A DNA stretch of 40,826 nucleotides from contig CAMDPK010000056.1 in NCBI GenBank assembly GCA_945904015.1, positions 1-40,826 on the forward strand, in the 5' to 3' direction. This DNA is from Candidatus Kuenenia stuttgartensis. Its GTDB lineage: Bacteria > Planctomycetota > Planctomycetia > Planctomycetales > Planctomycetaceae. A program made the position numbers and the translations under genes. Under the pieces are notes generated by a model. That model had not been told where the DNA came from, made no database searches, and saw nothing but the letters and a program-made list of their open reading frames with translations. Every line of letters starts with the position of its first letter. Position 1 is the first letter of the stretch. Of this stretch, positions 27,744-36,500 are shown one piece after another.

Positions 27744-29336
27744 ATGAGCGATCCGCCCGTCAAATTTGTGGAAGGTCAGACCGTCGGGATTGACTTGGGG
27801 ACGTCGTATTCCGCGTTGTCTCGGCTGGGGGAAGACGGCAATCCCGAAGTGATCAACAACTCGCACGACAGTCCGATCACGGCGTCGATCGTGGTGCTCG
27901 GTGAGAACGGCAAGATTCTCGTCGGTCCGCCAGCGGATGTGTTGGCAATGCAAGACCCGGCTCGTGTGGTCATCGCGATCAAACGCGAGATGGGCAACCC
28001 GCGGTTCGCACTGCACTATCAAGAGCGCCGCATGACGCCGGAACTGATCTCGTCGCTGATCCTGACGAAGCTCAAGCAAGACGCAGAGAAAAAGATCGGC
28101 CCGATTGGCAACGCGGTCATCACTGTGCCGTACTACTTCAACGAACCGAAACGCGCCGCCACGCAATACGCCGGCAAGATTTCGGGGCTGAATGTTGTGG
28201 ACATCATCAATGAACCAACGGCTGCGACGCTGGCCTACGCTTGGACGAAAGGTGAACTGGGCCGGCTGGATGTTCCTGGCAAGACGAAGACGATCCTGGT
28301 GTACGATCTCGGCGGCGGCACGTTCGATGTCACGGTCGTGAAATACACGCCGACCGAATTCACCGTGCTGGCAACTGACGGCGACACGATGCTCGGCGGT
28401 TTGGACTGGACCGAACGGATCCTGGATTTCGCCTGCGACAAATTCGTCGCTAAATACAGCATCGACCCGCGCGAGGATGCTCAAGCCAAGTTCACGCTGA
28501 TGCGCGAATGTGAATCGGCGAAACGTGAGCTAAGTCATTGGGCCAAGACCAGGGTTGAAGTCACCTTCCGAGGACAAACTCTGCCGGTCGAACTCTCCAG
28601 ACAACAGTTTGAAGAGCTGACGCTCGATCTGTTGCAACGCACTCGCGACACGACTGAGTTTGTGTTGGACGACAATCACGTCTCACGCGACGAACTTAGT
28701 GAGGTTTTGCTGGTGGGCGGCAGCACATCGATCCCCGCGGTCGTTGAAATGCTGGAGCAATTGACCGGCAAGCGACCGTCGAAGGTGCTCAACCCGCAGC
28801 TCGCGGTCGCTCAGGGAGCCGCCATCCACGCGGCGATTCTCGAAGCCAAAGCAACTGATGGGCATGGTCGGCTGTCCCCAGCGCTGCTCAAACGCCTGCG
28901 AGCCATCACCACCACCGATGTGAATTCGCATTCGCTGGGCGTTGAGATCTCCGATTCGAGAGATCCGAATCTCAAACACCACCACGTCATGATCCCGCGC
29001 AATTCGCGGCTCCCCTGCGGGACCAAAAAACAATTCGTCACGACGACCGAGACTCCGGAAAACATCGTCATTCGTCTGCTGCAAGGAGAAGTCAGCGACG
29101 TTGCGGCCTGCACCTACATCGGCGACGTCCGCATCAGCCAACTGCCGAAGGCGCTACCAGCCGGCTCGCCGGTCGAAGTCGTTTACAGCTACGACCACCG
29201 CGGCCATATCACCGTCGCCGCCAAAGAACTCACCGGCGGAGGTTCCGCCGCCGTCGAGATCGCCTGGGACGGAGCACTCGACAAACACGCCATCGAAACG
29301 CTGCGACAACTCGCACGGCAGTATCACGTCGAGTGA
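27744..29336 (+). CDS. Short Hsp70 (DnaK-like) chaperone
   Basis: A 530-residue Hsp70. The ATPase domain is complete: GIDLGTSYSALS near the start, VPYYFNEPKRAAT, NEPTAATLAYA, the phosphate loop VYDLGGGTFDVTVV and the adenosine motif VLLVGGSTSIPAVVEML. The region after about 390 has a substrate-binding beta-domain, but the helical lid and C-terminal tail of DnaK (about 638 residues) are missing, so it ends soon after the beta-domain. It is a specialised paralogue rather than the housekeeping DnaK; no grpE or dnaJ is adjacent. It is coupled to the FAH-family gene. Confidence 0.92.
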   Translation: MSDPPVKFVEGQTVGIDLGTSYSALSRLGEDGNPEVINNSHDSPITASIVVLGENGKILVGPPADVLAMQDPARVVIAIKREMGNPRFALHYQERRMTPELISSLILTKLKQDAEKKIGPIGNAVITVPYYFNEPKRAATQYAGKISGLNVVDIINEPTAATLAYAWTKGELGRLDVPGKTKTILVYDLGGGTFDVTVVKYTPTEFTVLATDGDTMLGGLDWTERILDFACDKFVAKYSIDPREDAQAKFTLMRECESAKRELSHWAKTRVEVTFRGQTLPVELSRQQFEELTLDLLQRTRDTTEFVLDDNHVSRDELSEVLLVGGSTSIPAVVEMLEQLTGKRPSKVLNPQLAVAQGAAIHAAILEAKATDGHGRLSPALLKRLRAITTTDVNSHSLGVEISDSRDPNLKHHHVMIPRNSRLPCGTKKQFVTTTETPENIVIRLLQGEVSDVAACTYIGDVRISQLPKALPAGSPVEVVYSYDHRGHITVAAKELTGGGSAAVEIAWDGALDKHAIETLRQLARQYHVE

Positions 29337-29339
29337 TCC

Positions 29340-29371
29340 GTAGGGTGGGACCAGCACAGCGCCGGCCCACC
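29340..29371. repeat. Single REP-like hairpin after hsp70
   Basis: GTAG at 29340-29343 is followed by an imperfect hairpin made from GGTGGGACCAGC and GCGCCGGCCCACC around ACA. It sits between the convergent hsp70 and phytanoyl-CoA dioxygenase genes and may end both transcripts. It looks like one unit of the paired elements elsewhere in the window. Confidence 0.7.
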
Positions 29372-29384
29372 ATCATCGACAAAT

Positions 29385-30308
29385 CTACGAAACGGGTAAC
29401 ATCAACTCAGGCAACTCAGCCGAGCGTGTTCCCGGCAGCGGCAAGTTGTCGGCTGCTCGAAACGTGAACACGGCCGAGTACTTCGTCTGCGTCGTGTGAT
29501 TGCGACTCGCCGAGTGCAGCGTCTTCGCGTGGAAGAACAACACGTCACCCGGATCGAGTTCCACCGGGACCGCGTTGGCGATCACCGCTTGGTTCTCTGG
29601 CAAGTCGCCGCGGAAGAAGAGCGAGTCGTCGAATCGCGAGCGGGCGAAGTTCATGCGGTGCGAACCGGGGATGACTCGCAGGCAGCCATTCTCGACACGT
29701 TCCGGCACGAGCGCAATCCACACGCTGATGAGGTCTGGACGCTGATACGCCCAATAGCGGATGTCTTGATGCCAGCCGGTATCGCTGCTGAATTTCGGCT
29801 GCTTGGTCATGATGCAGTTGTGATGCGCCAGCGGCATGACGATGCGTGATTGGGAGGGCGAGGCTCCCGCCGAGCCGCTTCCGCCATCGACGCCTGATTC
29901 CAATTCGCGGCTCGGCGGGAGCCTCGCCCTCCCGTCGTCGGCACCAAGCAAAAGATCGGCGAGCCGGTCGGTCAGTTCGCGGTCGCTCAGCCATTGCGTG
30001 AAGACGGAATGCCGCGAGTGCGCCTGCTTGAGCCGCCGAATCGTGCGGCCTCCCTCGGCCGCCAGCGAGGCCGGCGCGCCGGGATAGTGCAGCTCCGCTT
30101 CGTACTCGATCGGCCCGATCTCTCGCTCGACGCCGTCCAGCGTCACGACCAGCATCTGCTCGCGCACCGCCGCCGGAATGAGCTGCCGAAACACCAGAAA
30201 CCCGTCGCGCTGAAACCGCTCCCATTCCGCCACGCTCAGCCACCGCAATCGCTCCGGCGGCGAAGCGGGCGTCGGAACGGGATCGAGCAAATCAGCAACG
30301 GTGTCCAT
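29385..30308 (-). CDS. Phytanoyl-CoA dioxygenase family protein with in-frame insert
   Basis: A 307-residue Fe(II)/2-oxoglutarate-dependent oxygenase of the PhyH type. The iron ligands are H180 and D182 (GWHQDIRYW) and H265 (FFHAKTLHSAS). The region WIALVPERVENGCLRVIPGSH is characteristic. Residues about 125-155 (GRARLPPSRELES, then GGSGSAGASPSQS) do not belong to the family; they are encoded by a perfect palindromic element at 29852-29933. Without them LLGAD would join directly to RIVMPLAHHNC, as expected. The frame stays open, so the enzyme may still work with a surface loop. ATG 30308 is chosen; a second start is nine codons upstream. A copy of the 5' end is found at 38695-38777. Confidence 0.88.
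   Translation of the reverse strand: MDTVADLLDPVPTPASPPERLRWLSVAEWERFQRDGFLVFRQLIPAAVREQMLVVTLDGVEREIGPIEYEAELHYPGAPASLAAEGGRTIRRLKQAHSRHSVFTQWLSDRELTDRLADLLLGADDGRARLPPSRELESGVDGGSGSAGASPSQSRIVMPLAHHNCIMTKQPKFSSDTGWHQDIRYWAYQRPDLISVWIALVPERVENGCLRVIPGSHRMNFARSRFDDSLFFRGDLPENQAVIANAVPVELDPGDVLFFHAKTLHSASRNHTTQTKYSAVFTFRAADNLPLPGTRSAELPELMLPVS
29852..29933. repeat. REP-like pair inserted in-frame in the phyH gene
   Basis: The arms 29852-29878 and 29907-29933 are perfect 27-base inverted copies. Each unit can be read as GGAG followed by GGC-GA-GGC-TCCC-GCC-GA-GCC, a hairpin with a tandem G-A mismatch. GGAG is the alternative foot known for REP elements. The whole element is translated. Confidence 0.88.
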
Positions 30309-30462
30309 CGGGCAAAGTCCTTCGTTCTCTGTCATCTGTCAGCCACGAATCGTCGAGACTGAATGTGCCAATGATCGTGGCAGGTTCGGATGGTCTTCGG
30401 TGTCATCACTGGTCGCAAGAGACGGTACCGCGCTGCAGTGCTGAGGTTGTAGCCAATGACCA

Positions 30463-32631
30463 ATGGAGTCCATTCAAACTCCTTTGGCGGTCGGCTATAC
30501 CAAACACATGGCGAGCGACGGCGACAAACGGCTGGGCAAGTACCTGTTGAAGTCCAAGTTGGGACAAGGCGGCATGGGCGTCGTTTATTTGGCGACCGAC
30601 ACGCGGCTCAAGCGAGACGTCGCACTCAAAGTCTTGCCGAAGGAGATGGCTTCGGACGAGGCGGCCGTGAAGCGTTTTTTGCGCGAGGCTCGCGTGGCCG
30701 CGCGGCTGAATCATCCGAACGTCGTCGCGGTTTACGATGTCGATCAGCAGCGCGGTTACTGCTATCTCGTGATGGAATTGGTCAACGGCTGCACGGCGTC
30801 GGACTTGCTAGCTCAAGGACCGCTGTCGTGGACCGAGGCGACGCGGTTGATTGCGGAGGCGTGCCGTGGATTGGCGGCGGCTCACGAGGCGGGGCTGGTG
30901 CATCGGGATATCAAGCCGTCGAACATCATGCGGACCAATGACGGGCTGGTGAAGCTGGCGGATTTCGGTTTGGCCAAGGCGGCGGATGACTCGAACAACG
31001 TGAAGAACCCGCTGACGCAGTCGGGCACGATCCTCGGCACGCCGCATTACATGAGCCCCGAACAGTGCCGTGGCGAGCCGATCGATCCGCGCAGCGATTT
31101 GTATTCGCTGGGCGCGACGTACTTCGCGCTCTTGACGGGTCATGCGCCGTTCTCCGATCCCAACCCCTTGCAGGTGATGTTCGCGCATTGCTCGAAGCCG
31201 ACGCCTGATCCGAGCACACTACGCGACGATCTGCCGGTGGCCTGCTCGGCGGTTGTCATGAAAGCACTGGCGAAGAATCGCTCTGAGCGATTCGCGTCGG
31301 CGAAAGACATGCTCGCAGCTCTGACCGAGTTGCTCGCGAATGCTCCCAAGCTGGAGTTGGCGTCAGCGCCGCCGTTCACAGCGGTCAACGAGAACGCGCG
31401 AGAAGCAACAACCGCAATTCCCGTCATTCCGGACGCCTCGGTCGCCGGTGACGGCGAGCGGACTGTCATCGTCGTGCCGACTGGAGCACTCGCTTCGACG
31501 GCCAGTCTGCCGCGCTGGCAGGACATCGGGAAGAATCGCCGCGCCGCGGTGATGTCGGTCGCCAGTTTGTTGCTGCTGGTCGCAAGCGTGAGCTTGTGGA
31601 GTTGGTCGAAGAATCGAGGTTCGGCGAATCGCGACGCAGAGACCACTCGCGAAGAGTTGCCCGCCGCAATTTTTCCGCGCGCGACGTCGCTCGAACTGTT
31701 CGCGAAGATCGACGGACTCAACGACGAGGTTCGCAGCGTCGCGTTCGCTCACGACGACGCCTCGATCTTCACTGGTTCGCGTGGCGGCGGCGTGCGGCAG
31801 TGGAGCATCGCCGACCGGAAGATCACGCGCGAATTTGCGACGCAGGGCCAAGACGTTCACGCCGTCGCGGCCAGTCGGCGGTGGCTCGCGGCCGGTGGCG
31901 ACGAACGGATCGTGTGGCTGTGGAATCTTGACGTTCAGGAACCGCCCATTGAATTAGCCAAGCTGGGCTATCCGATCATGTCGCTGGCGATCAGTCCAAA
32001 CGGTGAGCGATTGGCGATCGGCACCGCAAGTTCGGTTGAGTTGTACGAATTGAATGCCACCGGCGGCCGGCTCATCGCCAATTTGGCGCTCGCGAACGAT
32101 TCGCGAGAATTCCCCAGCTACATGGTGCATTGCGTGACCTTCTCGTCGGATAGCCGTTGGCTGGCCGCGACCAGTTGGTCCCTGGCGGTCGCGGTCTGGG
32201 ACGGAGCCAGCGGTGACTTGCGGTTCGTCAGCAAGAACCAGGCTCACGACTTGATGAGCGTCGCGTTCGTTCCTGGACAAGACCGAGTCGTCTTCGGAGC
32301 CAAGAACAACGACGGCCTGTTCGTGTGGGATTTTCAGAAGCCGGATTCGACGATTCAAAAGCTGACTTCGGGCGTCGGCACGGACATTCGCACGGTGGCC
32401 GTCACGCGGCACGGCATCGCGTTCGTCAATGGCGAGTGGGACGGGCCGGTCCTCGCCTACGACATCAACGCCGACAAGGCACTGGGCAAATTCCGACAGG
32501 AAACTCGAACGGGCGCGACGAACATGCTGCTTGCCCCGGATGGCCGACGACTCGCGACGTGCGGTGGTGAACCCGGTCAATCCCGCGGCTACATTCACGT
32601 CTGGAATCTCGTGTCGGCGAACAAGGAGTGA
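30463..32631 (+). CDS. Ser/Thr protein kinase with WD40 sensor domain
   Basis: A 722-residue membrane kinase. The kinase domain at about 27-290 has Gly-loop LGQGGMGVV at 33-41, lysine K56 (VALKVL), H147-R-D-IKPSNIM, D167-F-G and SPE at 198-200, all intact. A linker leads to one membrane helix at about 360-382 (VMSVASLLLLVASVSLW). The outer part (about 405-720) forms WD40-like repeats, e.g. VRSVAFAHDDASIFTGSRGG, then MSLAISPNGERLAIG; several blades are degenerate. ATG 30463 or ATG 30508 may be used. The sigma factor gene starts 4 bases after the stop, so the pair is almost certainly cotranscribed and the kinase may control the sigma factor. Confidence 0.92.
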   Translation: MESIQTPLAVGYTKHMASDGDKRLGKYLLKSKLGQGGMGVVYLATDTRLKRDVALKVLPKEMASDEAAVKRFLREARVAARLNHPNVVAVYDVDQQRGYCYLVMELVNGCTASDLLAQGPLSWTEATRLIAEACRGLAAAHEAGLVHRDIKPSNIMRTNDGLVKLADFGLAKAADDSNNVKNPLTQSGTILGTPHYMSPEQCRGEPIDPRSDLYSLGATYFALLTGHAPFSDPNPLQVMFAHCSKPTPDPSTLRDDLPVACSAVVMKALAKNRSERFASAKDMLAALTELLANAPKLELASAPPFTAVNENAREATTAIPVIPDASVAGDGERTVIVVPTGALASTASLPRWQDIGKNRRAAVMSVASLLLLVASVSLWSWSKNRGSANRDAETTREELPAAIFPRATSLELFAKIDGLNDEVRSVAFAHDDASIFTGSRGGGVRQWSIADRKITREFATQGQDVHAVAASRRWLAAGGDERIVWLWNLDVQEPPIELAKLGYPIMSLAISPNGERLAIGTASSVELYELNATGGRLIANLALANDSREFPSYMVHCVTFSSDSRWLAATSWSLAVAVWDGASGDLRFVSKNQAHDLMSVAFVPGQDRVVFGAKNNDGLFVWDFQKPDSTIQKLTSGVGTDIRTVAVTRHGIAFVNGEWDGPVLAYDINADKALGKFRQETRTGATNMLLAPDGRRLATCGGEPGQSRGYIHVWNLVSANKE

Positions 32632-32635
32632 TCCG

Positions 32636-33346
32636 ATGAGCAACGTGACTCCCAAGCCGATGGACGCGACTCCGAAATCGGTGCTCGAGCAAATCTCGAC
32701 CTGTTGGCCGATGATTCACAATCCGGTGCAGTTCGTGATGCGCTACGCGCGAGCGATTCAGAAATACGTCACCGCCATCGTCCGCGATCCGCACGACTCC
32801 GAGGAGGTCGCACAGGATTTCCTCGTGCAAGTCTTCGACAAAGGCTTCTGTCCTGAGAACGTCTCGCGCGGGCGATTCCGCGACTACTTGAAGTCGGCTG
32901 TGCGGTACGTCGCGATCAGCCATCTGAGGAAGCGCCGCTCCGCCGAACTCAGCGAAGAGATGCTGGCCTCGATCGTGCAACCTGACTCGGACGCGGATCG
33001 TGCCTGGACGAGCGAATGGCATGACTGCCTGCTCGAACGAGTGTGGCAATCGCTGGAACTGCATCAGCAACAGAAGGCCGAGAATCTGTTCTATTCCGTC
33101 TTGCGGCTGCACGCGGAGAACCCGACCGCGAGTTCCGACGAACACGCCGCCCGGTTGTCGGAACAGCTCGGCCGCCCCGTTCGAGCCGACGCCTTCCGCC
33201 AGCAACTTCGCCGAGCACGCAAGCACTTCGCCAAACTGATCGTGGCCGAGGTACGGCAGACTCTGCAAGAACCATCGGCGGAGACGATCGAACAAGAACT
33301 GATCGATCTCGATTTGATGCCGTTCGTCCGCGAATTCCTGTCGTAG
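32636..33346 (+). CDS. ECF-type RNA polymerase sigma factor
   Basis: A 236-residue sigma factor. Region 2 is seen in RYARAIQKYVTAIVRDPHDS, then EEVAQDFLVQVFDKGF and RGRFRDYLKSAVRYVAISHL. Region 4 is represented by LSEQLGRPVRADAFRQQLRRARKHF, a helix-turn-helix that would contact the -35 element. It has a longer C-terminal tail than classical ECF factors (about 190 residues). AAGGAG lies upstream of the ATG. It directly follows the kinase gene. Planctomycetes are known for sigma factors linked to protein kinases. The stop codon TAG lies in the foot of a REP-like element. Confidence 0.9.
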   Translation: MSNVTPKPMDATPKSVLEQISTCWPMIHNPVQFVMRYARAIQKYVTAIVRDPHDSEEVAQDFLVQVFDKGFCPENVSRGRFRDYLKSAVRYVAISHLRKRRSAELSEEMLASIVQPDSDADRAWTSEWHDCLLERVWQSLELHQQQKAENLFYSVLRLHAENPTASSDEHAARLSEQLGRPVRADAFRQQLRRARKHFAKLIVAEVRQTLQEPSAETIEQELIDLDLMPFVREFLS

Positions 33347-33413
33347 GATGGCCGCCCTCGGCCGTCCGTGTTTCACCCCAACAATGCAAGACGGCCGGGG
33401 GCGGCCATCCTAC
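33343..33413. repeat. Paired REP-like element at the sigma factor stop
   Basis: The arms 33343-33366 and 33390-33413 are inverted copies with one mismatch. Each unit is GTAG, GAT and then GGCCG-CCC(T/C)-CGGCC. The only difference lies in the loop (CCCT or CCCC), so the stem is preserved. The TAG in the left foot is the stop codon of the sigma factor gene. Confidence 0.88.
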
Positions 33414-33541
33414 AACGAACCCCTGCGGCTCGCCGCAGTTGTCTCAAGCGGCGCGTCACAACGCCGCATCCCCTTCGACCAGGGTGCTGAAGGCGGTCCA
33501 TTGGGCCGCTCGCCACCACGGATCAAACAAGGGGACACATC

Positions 33542-36500
33542 ATGTTGCTGACGACGAAACTGACAGATTGGCTGGGACTTTCGGGAAATGGGCGAACTCG
33601 CCGCAAGGTACGCGGGACGCGAGTCGCTCGGTCGGAGACGCTCGAAGAGCGCCGGCTCCTGTCGGCCGAATACTTCGTCGCGAACAGCGGCGACGATTGG
33701 GGAACGGGTGCGGTCGGCGATCCCTTCCACACCGTTCGCCGAGCACTCGATGCGGCCGAGGCCGGCGACACGATCACGCTCCGCAATGGTGTGTACGAGG
33801 GTGGATTCCAGATCGACATCGACAACCTGACGATGCGCTCGATGCCGGGCGAGCGGGCCGTCATCGAATCGCCGCTGACGCAGTTCACCGACGGGCATCA
33901 GAATTCGGTCATCCGCTACAGCTTCGATGTCGAAGGGGGACGGCTGGAGAATCTCGAAATCACCGGCGGCTACTACTACGGCGTCATGTTCTGGGATTGG
34001 TGGGATTCCAACTTCGACGCCGGTTCGACCCACATGGGAGCCAGCGGCGTGACGCTCGACGGCGTGAAGGTTCACGACACGGGAGTGGACGGCATCAAGA
34101 TCACTCCGGGCGCGAACGACATCACGATCCTCAACAGCGAAGTCTTCAACACCGGTCGCCGCACCAAGTCGAGCGCTGACGGCATCGACAACAACAACGG
34201 CGATCGGATGATCGCTCGTGGCAACTACATTCACGACGTGCCGGGCATCGGCATCCTCACGTCAGGCGGGACCGAGGATTCGCTGATCGAGCAGAACTTC
34301 ATCGAGGACACCGGCGGAGCCGGCATCGTCAACGGCTTCTACACCGAGCTGGAATGGCTCGAACCGGACGCCAAACCCGGTCACTTCGCCAGCATCGACA
34401 CCGTCGTCCGCAACAACATCGTCGTCGATGCGGGCCAGGCGGGAATCGGCATCTACGGAGCACTCAACGCTCAGGTCTACAACAACACGCTGGTCAACGC
34501 GGCGGATAACGCTCAGGCCCCGATTCAGTTCGGCGGCTACGAGATGTGGGTCTCAAACACGACCCCGTCCTACGAGCACATCGCGTCGGTCAATCCGACC
34601 GTGCTCAACAACATCATCGTCACGAACCCGGAGAACCTCACGCGGATGATCGACATTCGCGAAGGCTCGATCACCGGACCGCTGACGCTGGACTACAACC
34701 AGTATTACGGCACGAGCACTCGCGGAGTGCTGTTCATCGACCGCAACCTCACCGGCGACGGCACGCCCGAACAAACTCTGTCGCAGTGGCAAACGAACTA
34801 CGGCTACGACACGCACAGCTTCATCGCCGACCCGCAGCTTGATGCGAACTGGCATCTGACGGCGAATAGCCCGGCCATCGGCAAAGCGATCGCGCTGGCG
34901 GGATTGACGCATGATTTCGATGGAAACTCACGGTCGGACGGCGCGACCGATCTTGGTGCCGACGAATTCAATGCGGGCGCGAACCTCGCCTTGCCTCCTG
35001 CTCCGTTCGGAGCACCGTCGCTGGAGATCGCTCAACGCAGTTACCACGACTACGAGTCGAACACGATCAACGTGAAAGTCGTGCGCAACGGCACATCGAC
35101 CGACACCGTCACCGTGCAGTTCGCAACGATGGATGGTTCGGCCGTAGGTTGGGACTCTGTCCCGACCTCTTCGGCCGCGGAAGACGGTCGGGACGGAGTC
35201 CCAACCTACGACTTCACGCACGTCGCCGGCACGTTGACGTTCGCTCCGGGCGAGACCGAGAAGATCGTCGCCGTGCAACTGCTCGGCGATGATGTCAGCG
35301 AAGGGGACGAGCACTTCCTCTTCACGCTCCGCAACCCAACGAGCGACGGCAGTTATCCGGTGCGGCTCGGCCATCAATCGACCGCGAGCATGACGATCGA
35401 CGACGAGGACACGCCGATCACGCTGCACTACGCGACCAAGTTCGTCAGCGGTGATGGCAACGACGCGAACGGCGACGGCAGCGAAGCGAATCCTTGGCAT
35501 TCGCTGCAATACGCGGCGGACAACGTCGGCCCCGGCGATTACGTCATCGTCAAGCCGGGCAAGTACTGGGGGTTCAACCTGACGACTGACGGCAAGCCGG
35601 ATGCTCGGATCACGTTCCACGCGCTCGCCGGTGTCGAGATCGACGAGGCGTTCCCTGGCCAGCAGGACGGCATCAATCTCGAAGGGGCCGACTTCGTCAC
35701 GATCGAGGGCTTCTACGTCCACGACATGCCGCGAGCCGGCCTCCGTTCGGTCAACAACGACGGCGTCATCCTGCGAGGCAATCACACCGATCACAACACG
35801 ATGTGGGGCGTGCTCACCGGTTGGTCGGAAAACATCATCGTCGAGAACAACGTCGCTTCGCAGTCGCAGGTCGAGCACGGCATCTACATCAGCAACTCGG
35901 CCGACGGCGCGATCGTTCGCAACAACATCGTCTGGGGCAACAACGACAGCGGCATTCAGTTCAACGCCGACCGCTACCTGCCTGGCGACGGCGTGCATTC
36001 GCGAAACCTCGTCGAAGGCAACGTCATCTTCGAGAACGGTCGCGGCGGCGGAGCGGCGTTGAACTTCGACGGTGTGCAAGACAGCGTCATCCAGAACAAC
36101 CTGCTCTACAACAACCACGCGACCGGGATCGTGCTGTACGTCGGCTTCGCGGCCGATTCCTCGACCAACAATCTCGTCACGAACAACACCGTCGTGATGG
36201 CCGAGGATGCTCGCTGGGCGCTGCTGATGACCGACGGCAGCAGCGGCAACGTCGTGACGAACAACATCCTGCTCAACAAGAACCCGAACCGCGGCAGCAT
36301 GACCGTTGAGCACAACAGCCTGCCGGCGAGATCCGACAACAACATCGTCCAAGACCTGTTCCAGATGGACGGCAACAACGGCAACTTCTCGCAGTGGCAG
36401 GCGTTCTCCGACGGAATGGACGCACATTCGATCGTCGTCAATCTCGCCGACCCACCGGGTGAGCTTGGCCAAGCCGACCCGCCGGGGTCGCTCGAACGCC

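Noticed and set aside
26919..28484. Long minus-strand open frame over the FAH and Hsp70 genes
   Set aside because: It is an antisense shadow produced by high GC; the forward genes are unambiguous.
34928..36472. Long open frame on the minus strand opposite the giant gene
   Set aside because: It mirrors the codon pattern of the forward gene, is rich in Arg/Asp/Val without domains, and the forward frame has clear beta-helix and Calx-beta motifs.
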